Shown one piece after another: positions 55,495 to 64,000 of a DNA stretch of 64,000 nt; the stretch's first letter is position 1; each line of letters opens with the position of its first letter. A program made the translations under genes and the position numbers. Source of the DNA: Ruegeria sp. THAF57 (GTDB taxonomy: Bacteria; Pseudomonadota; Alphaproteobacteria; Rhodobacterales; Rhodobacteraceae); the NCBI RefSeq assembly GCF_903914075.1, contig NZ_CAIWNQ010000002.1, forward strand, positions 558,001 to 622,000, written 5' to 3'. The notes below the pieces were generated by a model. It ran no database searches. It saw only the letters and a program-made list of their open reading frames with translations, and had not been told where the DNA came from.

Positions 55495-56209
55495 GATTGT
55501 ACTCGACACCGAAACCACGGGGTTCGATCCCGAAAGCGGTGACCGGATCGTGGAAATCGGTGCGGTCGAACTGTGGAACCACGTTACCACAGGCGAAACC
55601 TATCACGTCTATATCAACCCCGAACGCTCCATGCCTGAAGAAGCTTTTGGTGTGCACGGCATTGGTCCTGACCTGCTCGAGAGCCCGCGTCCGCCGGAAA
55701 AAGGTGAGGTGACGCTGAGGGATAAACCGGTTTTCGCCAAGGTCGGTCAGGGATTTCGTGATTTCATCAAGGATTCGAAGCTGGTTATTCACAACGCCTC
55801 GTTCGATATGAAATTCCTGAACGCCGAGCTGAAATGGATGGGTCTGCCGCTGATCCCGATGGATCAGGCGCTGGATACGCTGGCCATTGCGCGCAAACGC
55901 TTTCCTGGTTCGCCTGCTTCTTTGGATGCATTGTGCCGCCGGTTTAATATCGACAACTCGAACCGAACGCTGCACGGGGCGCTGCTCGACTCTGAGATTT
56001 TGGCCGAGGTTTATCTGGAGTTGATTGGTGGGCGACAGCCGGACTTCGGATTGTCGACTGCGGCGTCATCCTCTGCGGGCGGCAGCGAAGAATGGCGTCC
56101 AACGGCGCGTCCAAATGCGCTTGCGTCCCGGATTACCGAGGACGAACGCGCCGCGCATGATGCTTTTGTGGAAAAACTGGGCGAAAACGCCTTGTGGACC
56201 CGCGCCTGA
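55487..56209 (+). CDS. dnaQ: DNA polymerase III epsilon subunit (3'-5' proofreading exonuclease)
   Basis: A 240-aa DEDDh exonuclease: Exo[23 protein letters not shown], Exo[16 protein letters not shown] and Exo[20 protein letters not shown] are all complete. The start at 55487 lies inside coaE; the longer frame adds 18 unconserved residues. QPDFGLS after the nuclease domain could be a beta-clamp binding peptide. Its 3' end takes part in a strong hairpin. Confidence 0.95.
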   Translation: MREIVLDTETTGFDPESGDRIVEIGAVELWNHVTTGETYHVYINPERSMPEEAFGVHGIGPDLLESPRPPEKGEVTLRDKPVFAKVGQGFRDFIKDSKLVIHNASFDMKFLNAELKWMGLPLIPMDQALDTLAIARKRFPGSPASLDALCRRFNIDNSNRTLHGALLDSEILAEVYLELIGGRQPDFGLSTAASSSAGGSEEWRPTARPNALASRITEDERAAHDAFVEKLGENALWTRA

Positions 56210-56229
56210 GAAACATCCCGGCGCGGGTC
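56197..56229. terminator. Bidirectional hairpin between dnaQ and secB
   Basis: GACCCGCGCC (56197-56206) and GGCGCGGGTC (56220-56229) form a perfect 10-bp stem with a 13-nt loop. The hairpin spans the dnaQ stop and lies just after the secB stop, so it could serve both convergent genes. No clear U-tract follows. Confidence 0.6.
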
Positions 56230-56236
56230 TAGAACT

Positions 56237-56734
56237 TTAGGCTTCGGTTTTCTGGACTTCGGCCTGACGACGCATCAGTTCGTTGCGGTACAGGCTGACA
56301 AAGTCGATATTGTCCAGATTTACCGGCGGGTAGCCACCGTCGCGGGTCACATCGCTGACGATGCGGCGCAGGAACGGGAACAGCATCCGGGGGCATTCGA
56401 TCATCAGGAACGGATGTAGCTGATCTTCGGCAACACCTTCTACGTGGAACAGACCGCAATAGTCCAGCTCACACAGGAACAGGATGTCTTCCAGACCTTT
56501 GGCCTTGGACTTGAGGTTCAGCTTGATCGACACTTCGTACTGATGCTCGGTCGGGCGCTTTTTCGCGTCCAGATTGACCTGCACGGAAATCTCGGGCTGA
56601 ACGTCGCCCGATACGCCCTTTTGGGCCATCACGTTTTCAAAAGACAGGTCACGAATGAATTGTCCCAGAACGCGCATCTGGATTTGCGGGGCGGCCTGGG
56701 CCGCGGTGTTTTCTTTGGCGTCTTCGTCGGCCAT
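56237..56734 (-). CDS. secB: Protein-export chaperone SecB
   Basis: A 165-aa tetrameric chaperone handing preproteins to SecA. IRDLSFENVMAQKG, EVSIKLNLKSKAKG, YCGLFHVEGV, LMIECPRMLFPFLRRIVSDVTRDGGYPPVNLDNIDFVSLYR are the core motifs. The ATG at 56734 follows GGAG by 7 nt; the longer frame adds 13 unconserved residues. Confidence 0.96.
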   Translation of the reverse strand: MADEDAKENTAAQAAPQIQMRVLGQFIRDLSFENVMAQKGVSGDVQPEISVQVNLDAKKRPTEHQYEVSIKLNLKSKAKGLEDILFLCELDYCGLFHVEGVAEDQLHPFLMIECPRMLFPFLRRIVSDVTRDGGYPPVNLDNIDFVSLYRNELMRRQAEVQKTEA

Positions 56735-56798
56735 GGATCTACTCCGAAAATAAAATTCGTCACTGCTTAACAAGTTGGGGCAGACACCTCAATGCAGG

Positions 56799-57290
56799 TC
56801 ACGGCCCTTCGACCCATTTCGAGGGCTTTGATGGGTCCTGACGTGGGCGAACTTCGGTAAATTCGCCGTCAATTACGTCGTCTTGTTGAAATGGATCAGC
56901 CCCCGAGCGAAATTGCGCGCCGGTTCCCATCTGAAACTGCGTGATGGTGGCTTTGGATTTAAGGTACCGGAATACAGCAATCCGGACGCCCGGAATTAGC
57001 ATAGCAAAACCAACGGCATCGGTGAAAAACCCCGGCGTCAGCAGTAAAACGCCCGACAGCAGGATCATTGCGCCATGGGCCAGCGCCTCGGTCGGGTCGT
57101 CCATATCAGCAAAGGAACGCTGCAGGTTTTCCAGTGCCATGCGACCTTGTGTCCGCACCAAAACAGTGCCCAGAACGGCTGTCAGGACTACAATAGCAAG
57201 CGTTGGCCACAGGCCGATCAAGCCGCCAACCTGAATGAACAGAGCGATCTCTATGATCGGGACCAATAAAAAAGCCAAGAACAGATACAT
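56799..57290 (-). CDS. fxsA: FxsA family membrane protein
   Basis: A 163-aa protein with FLLVPIIEIALFIQVGGLIGLWPTLAIVVLTAVLGTVLVRTQG, typical of FxsA, and about four membrane segments. In E. coli FxsA counters phage T7 exclusion by the F plasmid. Here the family call is firm but the role is not known. It is divergent from the Tim44-like gene. Confidence 0.92.
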   Translation of the reverse strand: MYLFLAFLLVPIIEIALFIQVGGLIGLWPTLAIVVLTAVLGTVLVRTQGRMALENLQRSFADMDDPTEALAHGAMILLSGVLLLTPGFFTDAVGFAMLIPGVRIAVFRYLKSKATITQFQMGTGAQFRSGADPFQQDDVIDGEFTEVRPRQDPSKPSKWVEGP

Positions 57291-57398
57291 TTGCGCTATC
57301 CTTTACAGCAGGGCGGACTGTGGACTTGCCGCCTCGTGTCACCTACATAGTGGCTTGAGGCCGCGTACACAAAGTCCCGGCACTGAAAAGAGAATGAA

Positions 57399-58061
57399 AT
57401 GAGCGACAACCCAATGATCCAGTTGCTGGTCCTGGCCGGAATTGCCGTTTTCCTGATCCTGCGCTTGAAAAGCGTTCTCGGCACGCGTGAAGGTTTTGAA
57501 AAACCTCCGGTTCAGCAGCAGCCAGAGGCGCACAAGTCGCGCCGTGACTTTGAGGTGATCGAAGGCGGCCCGGATCACGACATCACCGACCACGTCGCCG
57601 AAGACAGCGAACAGGCGCAAACCCTGACTGCGATGAAGCGGGTCGAGCCCAGCTTTTCCGTTAGTGAGTTCGTGCAGGGCGCGCGCGGTGCCTACGAGAT
57701 GATCGTCATGGGGTTCGAAAAGGGTAATCTGGATGAGATCCAGCCCTTCTTGTCCGAAGAAGTGTTCGACACCTTCGTTTCGGTTGTCGCCGCCCGCGAA
57801 GATCAGGGTCTTACGATCGAGGCCGAGTTCATCGGCGTGCGCGAAACCTCTCTGGCAGACGTGAAGTTCGACAAGGATACCAATCAGGCCGAGATCACCA
57901 TGAAATTTGTTGGTGAGCTGACCTCGGTTGTGCGAGATCGCGGCGGGGACATCATCGAAGGCAACCCCAATACCGTGAAACGCCAGAAGGACAGCTGGAC
58001 CTTTGCCCGCGTCATGGGCGCGGACGATCCGAACTGGCTGCTTGTCGCCACGGACGCATGA
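57399..58061 (+). CDS. Tim44-like membrane-anchored protein
   Basis: A 220-aa protein with one N-terminal membrane anchor (IQLLVLAGIAVFLILRL) and a C-terminal Tim44 domain (FVQGARGAYEMIVMGFEKGNLDEIQPFLSEEVFDTF, WTFARVMGADDPNWLLVAT). Alphaproteobacterial members (TimA) are relatives of the mitochondrial import motor subunit, but their bacterial role is not settled. It overlaps mltA by 4 nt (ATGA). Secretion-related secB is nearby. Confidence 0.9.
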   Translation: MSDNPMIQLLVLAGIAVFLILRLKSVLGTREGFEKPPVQQQPEAHKSRRDFEVIEGGPDHDITDHVAEDSEQAQTLTAMKRVEPSFSVSEFVQGARGAYEMIVMGFEKGNLDEIQPFLSEEVFDTFVSVVAAREDQGLTIEAEFIGVRETSLADVKFDKDTNQAEITMKFVGELTSVVRDRGGDIIEGNPNTVKRQKDSWTFARVMGADDPNWLLVATDA

Positions 58062-59092
58062 TTGCTGCGCTTCGGTCGTTTTTGCTGGGGGCTGTGATGG
58101 CAACCTCTGCTAGCGCCGAAGCGACGCGTTCCATACTGACCTTTGACGAGCTTGATGGCTGGGCCGAGGATGACCACGGCGCAGCCCTTTCGGTTTTTCT
58201 GAACACATGCGGTGATCTGGACGACCCTGACTGGCGCGCGTTGTGCGCTGTGGCTCGGGCCTATGAACCCGATGCCGCCCGATTGTTCTTCGAGCTGTTC
58301 TTCCGCCCTGTTCTGGTCGAAGACGGCAAAGATGCTTTATTTACCGGCTATTTTGAGCCTGAGCTGGATGGATCTCTGACCCGGTCCGAGCGATTCAGAT
58401 ATCCAATTTACAAGATGCCGCCAGAAGCACGCGCCGAAGGTCCGTGGCTAAGCCGCCGCGAAATTCTGACCGGCGACAGCATGGCTGGCCGCGGTCTGGA
58501 GATTGCGTGGGTCGATGACCCGGTTGAATTGTACTTTTTGCAGATTCAGGGCTCTGGCCGTATTCGTCTGCCAGATGGGGGCGCGGTGCGCGTTGGGTAT
58601 GGCGGGGCGAACGGCCACCCCTATCGGTCCATCGGGTCGGAACTGATCCGCCGCGGAGCGTTGGGCGCGCATCAGGTTAGCGCGCAGATGATCCGGGCTT
58701 GGGTGCGAAAAAACCCCGAAGCGGGTGCCGAACTGCTGTTCCACAATCCGTCATATGTGTTCTTCCGCGAAGTGAACCGCGTCGCGCCAGAGCTAGGCCC
58801 GTTGGGCGCAATGAACCGGTCTGTCACCACACTGCGCAGCATTGCCGCTGATCCGGCCTATACGCCTTTGGGCGCGCCGGTCTGGGTTGAGAAAAACGGC
58901 AAGACGCCCTTACGTCGATTGATGATCGCACAGGACACTGGGGCTGCCATCAAAGGCGCGCAACGTGCAGACATCTTTTTTGGCACCGGGGATAAGGCCG
59001 GAGAAGCCGCCGGTCGATTAAAGGATTCGGGCCGAATGGTGCTTATGTTGCCGATTCAACGCGCCTATGCGCTGTTGCCGGATGAGTTCTGA
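58058..59092 (+). CDS. mltA: Lytic murein transglycosylase MltA
   Basis: A 344-aa periplasmic glycosidase. Signal peptide at about 1-20 (FLLGAVMATSASA). The MltA domain has FTGYFEPELDGS, IQGSGRIRLPDGGAVRVGY and the 3D domain with LMIAQDTGAAIKGAQRADIFFGTG, where the catalytic aspartate lies. It overlaps the Tim44-like gene by 4 nt and shares one base with smr. Confidence 0.94.
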   Translation: MIAALRSFLLGAVMATSASAEATRSILTFDELDGWAEDDHGAALSVFLNTCGDLDDPDWRALCAVARAYEPDAARLFFELFFRPVLVEDGKDALFTGYFEPELDGSLTRSERFRYPIYKMPPEARAEGPWLSRREILTGDSMAGRGLEIAWVDDPVELYFLQIQGSGRIRLPDGGAVRVGYGGANGHPYRSIGSELIRRGALGAHQVSAQMIRAWVRKNPEAGAELLFHNPSYVFFREVNRVAPELGPLGAMNRSVTTLRSIAADPAYTPLGAPVWVEKNGKTPLRRLMIAQDTGAAIKGAQRADIFFGTGDKAGEAAGRLKDSGRMVLMLPIQRAYALLPDEF

Positions 59093-59679
59093 TGACACGC
59101 CGTAAACTGACAGCGGAAGAGATTGAGCTGTGGCGCAAGGTGACCAATCAGGCCGAACGCCTGCATCCCGAAGTGCCGCAAACTGTGCACCCGACGACGT
59201 TGCCCAAACCCAAGCCAACCAAAACACCCAAGGTGCGGATTGAACGGTTCGAGGTCGGGCAGAACGCCTTGGGAAAACTTGCGCGCAACGCGTTGAAGCC
59301 CACGGTGACAGAAAGCCTGCGCGCGACGCCGGTCCAGATGGATACCAAGGCTTTCAGCCGCATGAAACGGGGCAAGCTGAAGCCAGAGGGCAAACTGGAC
59401 CTGCATGGAATGCGCGTGGATACGGCGCACCCAACATTGATCCGGTTTATTCTGTCAGCGCAGGCATCTGGCAAGCGTCTGGTTCTGGTCGTAACCGGTA
59501 AGGGCAAGGACCGTGATGAGCCCGGCCCCATTCCCACACCGCGCGGTGTGTTGCGCAATCAAGTGCCGCAATGGTTATCTTTGCCGCCTTTGGCGCAGGC
59601 TGTTCTGCAAGTGACACCTGCCCACATCAGCCATGGCGGTGACGGGGCTTACTACGTGTATTTGCGCCGCGTTCGTTAA
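59092..59679 (+). CDS. Smr-domain protein
   Basis: A 195-aa protein with a basic N-terminal half and a C-terminal Smr domain: GKLDLHGMRVDTAHPTLIRFI, LVLVVTGKG and HGGDGAYYVYLRR. Smr domains can nick DNA or cleave RNA, and recent work on relatives points to rescue of collided ribosomes. It is not attached to MutS2 here. Its stop overlaps that of the MFS gene. Confidence 0.92.
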   Translation: MTRRKLTAEEIELWRKVTNQAERLHPEVPQTVHPTTLPKPKPTKTPKVRIERFEVGQNALGKLARNALKPTVTESLRATPVQMDTKAFSRMKRGKLKPEGKLDLHGMRVDTAHPTLIRFILSAQASGKRLVLVVTGKGKDRDEPGPIPTPRGVLRNQVPQWLSLPPLAQAVLQVTPAHISHGGDGAYYVYLRRVR

Positions 59680-60896
59680 AGAGTCTGAACGGCTCTGGCT
59701 ATGCCAATGCGGGCAAGGACGCAGACCAGTACGAAAAAGCCTCCGATCCACAGAAACTGGATGTCCAGCGGCACACCCAGATCAATCATCACGCCGGTCA
59801 ACCCTGGCCCGATGGCTGATCCCAGAACCATGACCGCCGTTGCCATCGCCTTGATCGCGCCGATATGCCGGGTGCCATAGAACTCGGCCCAGAACGCGCT
59901 GGGCAGGGTGCTGTTGGCGCCAACCGTCAGCGCCAGAAACATCAAGGCCAGCGTTGCGCCCCCGATCGACGATGTCAGCCCCACAATCCCAAACCCAACG
60001 GCCATAGGCAGTTGATAAAATGGCATGATCTTAGCCGTGCCCCATTTATCCAGCGCCCAACCCGCCGCAAACATCGACAACATGGAAACGCTGGTGAAAA
60101 TCGGAAACAGGGCGACCAGCTCGATATGCTGCCAGCCCTTTGAGCCAGCCAGATGAACCTGATGAAAGAAAAAGGCGGTGATAAAAGCAGACGGGCCCAG
60201 CAAGGCCGGTGCCATGAACCAGAACAGCGGATGAAAGATCGCCTCTTTCCGGGTCCAATGGCGGCCTTCCATACCCGTTGCCGAATACTCGCTGGACAGA
60301 CTTTGCGGTGTTCTTTCTTGACGAAGCAGCCGTAGCAGCGCAGGGATTCCCAAAAGGGTAATACAGGCGGCAATCACCCAAAGCCACCGCCAGTCCAAGA
60401 AGGCCATGGCAGCTACGAAAGTGACCGGCAGCAACGCTTCTCCCACCGAGAAACCCACCGACGCGATCGCCAGTGCCTTGCCCCGTGTGGCGGTGAACCA
60501 TCTGGCCATCGCCACCAGCGCCAGATGGGTGCTCATCCCCTGCCCAAACAGACGCAACACAAATACCACAACAGGCAGCAGGACAAGCCAGGCGTTCGTC
60601 GCCATTGCCAACGCCGCCAATGCCAGACCGGCCAGAACCGCAGGGCCCAGAACCCTTACTCGAAAGATGTCGGTCAGCCCTCCGGCCCAGATCATCACGA
60701 CGGCCGATATAGTGGTTCCAAGAGAATACAGACCGCCCCACGCGCCGTGGCTAAGACCAAAAGTGGAGCGGATTTCTCCGGAAAAGATCGAAATGAAAAA
60801 GGTCTGCCCAAAGCTGGACATGAAGGTCAGCAAGACTCCGGCACTTAACCATGTCGCGTTGTCCCGAAAGTACTGCCCCAACCGGAACCGCGTCAC
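59676..60896 (-). CDS. Major facilitator superfamily transporter
   Basis: A 406-aa protein with about 12 membrane segments. N-terminal FISIFSGEIRSTFGLSHGAWGGLYSLGTTISAVVMIWAGGLTDIF contains the helix 2-3 loop. The substrate cannot be assigned. It starts with GTG overlapping the hydrolase stop (GTGA), so it is coupled to that gene. Confidence 0.85.
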   Translation of the reverse strand: MTRFRLGQYFRDNATWLSAGVLLTFMSSFGQTFFISIFSGEIRSTFGLSHGAWGGLYSLGTTISAVVMIWAGGLTDIFRVRVLGPAVLAGLALAALAMATNAWLVLLPVVVFVLRLFGQGMSTHLALVAMARWFTATRGKALAIASVGFSVGEALLPVTFVAAMAFLDWRWLWVIAACITLLGIPALLRLLRQERTPQSLSSEYSATGMEGRHWTRKEAIFHPLFWFMAPALLGPSAFITAFFFHQVHLAGSKGWQHIELVALFPIFTSVSMLSMFAAGWALDKWGTAKIMPFYQLPMAVGFGIVGLTSSIGGATLALMFLALTVGANSTLPSAFWAEFYGTRHIGAIKAMATAVMVLGSAIGPGLTGVMIDLGVPLDIQFLWIGGFFVLVCVLARIGIARAVQTL

Positions 60897-61990
60897 GGAG
60901 AGCTGACCCGCGCCTGCCCCGTTTCGCTTAGAACGATTTCAGTTGCCCCCGTCGGGTTGCGAACGCTGTTGGGGGCGATCACATCAAATCCGCGACCGTC
61001 CGGGTCGAAGGTTCGGCTCACCCTGCGGGCGGAATTGATGATGGCCAAAAGCGCCGGCGACGTCGCTGCCACGAAATGCGAGGAATCCGCATCCTTGTTA
61101 AACGCCGTCGTGTCCAGAATGCTGATCTTGTAATCCGCCAATGCATCAACGGAACTGATATTGCCCAGACGTTCGCCCTGAGTGGTGCCGCGCAGCCGGG
61201 CCGATATGTTCAACAGCTTGTCTTTCCGTGACACCATCACGATGAAAGGGTCCGGCGGCGTTATTATCGTATCCATTTGCGACCGGAACAGATCGACATC
61301 CAGGTCAGGGGCAATCAGTACGACACCTTCGATATTTTTGCTGGCCCAACCGGGTTCGCGCAATTCGGCCTGTCGCATCATCTCCATCGTCAGGGCTGTA
61401 CCCATGGAATGCGCAACCAGAATAACGCGCCTTACACCCATTGCCTTAAGCTGTCGCACAGTCTGCTCTAATCCGTCGCGCGCAAACAGCATACTGTCCA
61501 GATCATAGGCATATCCGGCACCACGGGCCTGGCTGGGCCAGGAATATACCATGATTGCACCGGGGATGTTGATGTCACGGCTTAACTGGGCGGCGCGGAA
61601 CGTGGTCTCGAACTGGGTCGTGTTGTAGCCATGGATAAAGATGGACACCTCATCCTTGCCCCCCAATCGCGCCTTCATCTCACTTGGCCCTTGCAACTCA
61701 TCCACACCGGCCATGACGAATTGCTTCTCGGGGTTCGGATTGGCATAGGAAAAATCAAGAGTCCCGGGTGTGTGATTGGGCGGGATCGAAACCGTCATTT
61801 CCAGATATTGCAACGCCTCGCCCCGCTTAAATCCATAAGAACCGTCCGGCTCTCTCGCTCGTGTTGTCGTTGCAAAAACGGTTTCGGGGCTTCCGACGGA
61901 CAGCGCCGTTGGCACCGTCTCGGATATCGTACGGTCGACACAGGCGGTCAGAGGCAACGCCAGCAGGAAAATGAAAAAATAGCGCAGCAA
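60893..61990 (-). CDS. Lipoprotein alpha/beta hydrolase (DUF900 type)
   Basis: A 365-aa protein with lipobox LTAC near residue 17, so probably lipid-anchored. The alpha/beta hydrolase part has IFIHGYNTTQFETTFRAAQL, VYSWPSQARGAGYAYD and the nucleophile elbow VAHSMGTALTMEMM, the DUF900 pattern. The start is TTG with GAGGA 8 nt upstream; no ATG is available near the signal peptide. The substrate is unknown. It lies about 100 nt after hslU. Confidence 0.85.
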   Translation of the reverse strand: MLRYFFIFLLALPLTACVDRTISETVPTALSVGSPETVFATTTRAREPDGSYGFKRGEALQYLEMTVSIPPNHTPGTLDFSYANPNPEKQFVMAGVDELQGPSEMKARLGGKDEVSIFIHGYNTTQFETTFRAAQLSRDINIPGAIMVYSWPSQARGAGYAYDLDSMLFARDGLEQTVRQLKAMGVRRVILVAHSMGTALTMEMMRQAELREPGWASKNIEGVVLIAPDLDVDLFRSQMDTIITPPDPFIVMVSRKDKLLNISARLRGTTQGERLGNISSVDALADYKISILDTTAFNKDADSSHFVAATSPALLAIINSARRVSRTFDPDGRGFDVIAPNSVRNPTGATEIVLSETGQARVSSP

Positions 61991-62089
61991 AGGATTGGTC
62001 CTCGGGACAATATGCGCCCACGCTATCTGATTTTCGCCTCAGGTCCAGCAGTGCCGTACAGATTGACCGGCGGAAACCGGCTGGACAAT

Positions 62090-63397
62090 TTACAAGACGT
62101 AACGGCTAAGGTCTGTGGACTTGGTCAGTTCACCCAAATTGTCATCGACGAATTGCGCGTTCACTGTGATCTCGGCCCCGGCTTGATCTGGGGCGGTGAA
62201 GGACAGTTCTTCGAACACGCGCTCCATCACCGTGTACAAACGCCGCGCACCGATGTTTTCGACGCTTTGGTTCACGTCCGCCGCGATTTTAGCCAAGGCT
62301 GCGATGCCATCTTCGGTGAAGCTGACCGTGACCTCTTCGGTGCCCATCAGGGCGGTGTATTGGCGGGTCAGGGCGTTGTCTGTCTCGGTCAGGATACGCA
62401 CGAAATCCTCTTCGGTCAGCGCGCGCAATTCAACGCGGATCGGCAGTCGACCCTGCAATTCAGGCAACAGGTCCGAGGGTTTGGCGATGTGAAACGCGCC
62501 CGAGGCAATGAACAGGATATGGTCGGTTTTGACCGGGCCGTGCTTTGTGCTGACAGTTGTCCCCTCGATCAGGGGAAGTAGGTCGCGCTGTACCCCTTCC
62601 CGGCTGACGTCACCGCCGCGTGCATCTGATCGCGCGCAGACCTTGTCGATCTCATCCAGAAACACGATGCCGTTCTGTTCGACCGATTCCAAAGCCACGC
62701 GGTTGACGGTTTCATCATCCAGCAGCTTGTCGGCCTCTTCCCCGATCAACGCGTCATAGCTTTCAGCGACAGTCATCTTCTTTTTGACCGTACGCCCGCC
62801 GAATGCCTTGCCGAAGATGTCACCCAGATTCATCATACCCATCTGGCTGCCGGGTTGACCGGGAATGTCGAACATCGGCATCGGGTTCGCGCTGTCGGAC
62901 AATTCCAACTCGATCACCGTATCATCCAGCTCGCCCGCTTTCAGTTTCTTGCGGAACATCTCGCGCGTGCCTTCCCGGGCATCGGTACCGGCGATAGCTT
63001 CGATCACGCGATCTTCGGCGGCCTGATGCGCCTTGGCTTTGACGTCTTCACGCATGTATTCGCGGGTCTGGATAATTGCGGCATCAGCCAGATCACGTAC
63101 GATCTGTTCCACGTCGCGCCCGACATATCCAACCTCGGTGAACTTGGTGGCTTCGACCTTGATGAATGGCGCGCGGGCGAGTTTCGCCAGTCGGCGGCTG
63201 ATCTCGGTCTTACCAACACCGGTGGGGCCGATCATCAGGATGTTTTTCGGATACACCTCATCCCGAATGTCATCGGCCAGTTGCTTGCGCCGCCAGCGGT
63301 TGCGCAGCGCGACGGCGACCGCGCGTTTGGCATCCTTCTGCCCGATAATGAAACGGTCCAGTTCCGAGACAATCTCGCGCGGGGTCAGGTCGGTCAA
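62090..63397 (-). CDS. hslU: ATP-dependent protease ATPase HslU
   Basis: A 435-aa AAA+ unfoldase that works with the HslV peptidase. N-terminal [24 protein letters not shown], Walker [31 protein letters not shown], Walker [24 protein letters not shown] and the C-terminal [19 protein letters not shown] are complete. The start is TTG with AAGGA upstream; MTDLTPRE is the usual N-terminus. hslV is not adjacent on either side. Confidence 0.96.
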   Translation of the reverse strand: MTDLTPREIVSELDRFIIGQKDAKRAVAVALRNRWRRKQLADDIRDEVYPKNILMIGPTGVGKTEISRRLAKLARAPFIKVEATKFTEVGYVGRDVEQIVRDLADAAIIQTREYMREDVKAKAHQAAEDRVIEAIAGTDAREGTREMFRKKLKAGELDDTVIELELSDSANPMPMFDIPGQPGSQMGMMNLGDIFGKAFGGRTVKKKMTVAESYDALIGEEADKLLDDETVNRVALESVEQNGIVFLDEIDKVCARSDARGGDVSREGVQRDLLPLIEGTTVSTKHGPVKTDHILFIASGAFHIAKPSDLLPELQGRLPIRVELRALTEEDFVRILTETDNALTRQYTALMGTEEVTVSFTEDGIAALAKIAADVNQSVENIGARRLYTVMERVFEELSFTAPDQAGAEITVNAQFVDDNLGELTKSTDLSRYVL

Positions 63398-63576
63398 GGC
63401 GCAGTCCTTTCGGTCGGCATATGTAAACTTGGGCTTAGGTAATCACCGCTGGATCGAAAACAACAGCGGCAGCGTTGGTTAGCAATGCCCTATCCGGTTT
63501 GCAAATGCTTTCCTTAGGTGAAACGCACCCCCTCTGATACAGTAATTTCAAGGTGTTGAGGGTCAGGAGCGCGCGG

Positions 63577-64000
63577 ATGACGAAAATTGCCAAGATCACC
63601 CTTCTGTTCGTGGTGTTTGTGGACCTGCTTGGGCAGGGGCTGGTTTTCCCGATCATCAACTCGCTGATCATGGAGACGAAATCCAACTTCCTGCCGGAAA
63701 GCACGGCCATGGGTATGCGGCACCTGTACTATGGGCTGGTGATCGGTTGTTTCTTTCTGTCCTGGTTTCTGGGCGTTGTGTATGTCTCGAAAGTCTCGGA
63801 CTCGATCGGGCGCAAGAATGCATTGCTGGTTTGTCTCGGCGGAGCGTTGGCAGGCTATGCGCTGACCATTACGGCGCTGTACCTCAACAGTCTGATCCTG
63901 TTGATTATCGGTAGGTCGATCACGGGCTTTACGGCTGGGAACCAACCTATTGCACAGGCGGCAATGATTGATGGCAGCTCGGACGCCGCCGACCGCGACC
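63577..64000 (+). CDS. MFS transporter (TetA/DHA1-like), 3' end outside the window
   Basis: The first 141 codons of an MFS protein run off the end of the window. ATG at 63577 with AGGAG 7 nt upstream. The first helix LLFVVFVDLLGQGLVFPIINSL and the loop SDSIGRKNALLVCLGG are typical of drug:H+ antiporter-like MFS proteins, and GRSITGFTAGNQPIAQAAM is helix 4. It is divergent from hslU across 179 nt in which I see nothing else. Substrate unknown. Confidence 0.85.
   Translation, partial: MTKIAKITLLFVVFVDLLGQGLVFPIINSLIMETKSNFLPESTAMGMRHLYYGLVIGCFFLSWFLGVVYVSKVSDSIGRKNALLVCLGGALAGYALTITALYLNSLILLIIGRSITGFTAGNQPIAQAAMIDGSSDAADRD

Noticed and set aside
63398-63576. RpoH promoter for hslU (CTTGAAATT on the minus strand)
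   Set aside because: No matching -10 element at 17-18 nt distance.

Overview
The window is a contiguous piece of an alphaproteobacterial chromosome, most likely Rhodobacterales (Roseobacter group). The gene order rho-hemJ-[AT-rich gap]-maf-aroE-coaE-dnaQ-secB, two parS sites of the alphaproteobacterial type, short RpoH-type promoter spacing typical of the class, roughly 60% G+C in most genes and a BacNav-type sodium channel all fit. No phage, IS element, CRISPR array, tRNA or rRNA was recognised. The key region is 47.9-53.5 kb. It holds the ParAB-parS segregation locus and what reads as the chromosomal origin (53.08-53.48 kb).

Layout. 0-5.6 kb (minus): a TPP-riboswitch-controlled thiamine operon thiD-thiO-thiS-thiG-thiE-thiF-thiY-tenA(partial), which makes the thiazole and salvages the pyrimidine; thiC is not in the visible part. 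5.6-9.0 kb (minus): dnaK-dnaJ behind a good RpoH promoter, followed by a nest of hairpins. 9.1-18.6 kb: alkB, an orphan ABC-2 polysaccharide-type permease, then a plus-strand surface-glycan locus: cysQ, a kdsB-like CMP-sugar synthetase, galE, two related family-2-like glycosyltransferases, a GT14-like transferase with a large extra domain, and a two-part sulfotransferase. 18.6-36 kb: mixed housekeeping and envelope genes (L,D-transpeptidase, sodium channel, RNA methyltransferase, an ABC exporter pair, CCA-adding enzyme, Nudix hydrolases, Hsp33, a response-regulator phosphatase, an Hpt protein, ilvA, argG, exported MsrA, ribokinase). 36-45.7 kb: maeB, mutS, grpE-hrcA, rph-rdgB-hemW and a DUF454 protein.

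45.7-53.1 kb (minus): parB-parA-rsmG-mnmG-mnmE-rho-hemJ. 53.5-59.7 kb (plus, apart from secB and fxsA): maf-aroE-coaE-dnaQ, then a Tim44-like gene, mltA and smr. Most genes therefore point away from 53.3 kb on both sides, as expected if replication starts there. 59.7-64 kb: an MFS transporter, a lipoprotein hydrolase, hslU and the start of a second MFS transporter.

Genes are tightly packed. Many tandem neighbours share ATGA or GTGA junctions, and five of nine convergent junctions share a 4-nt block in which the two stop codons overlap. The least standard parts are the glycan/sulfation locus (9.7-18.6 kb), the origin with its CtrA-type TTAA-N7-TTAA site, and parS sites written into the coding sequence of rsmG and mnmG.
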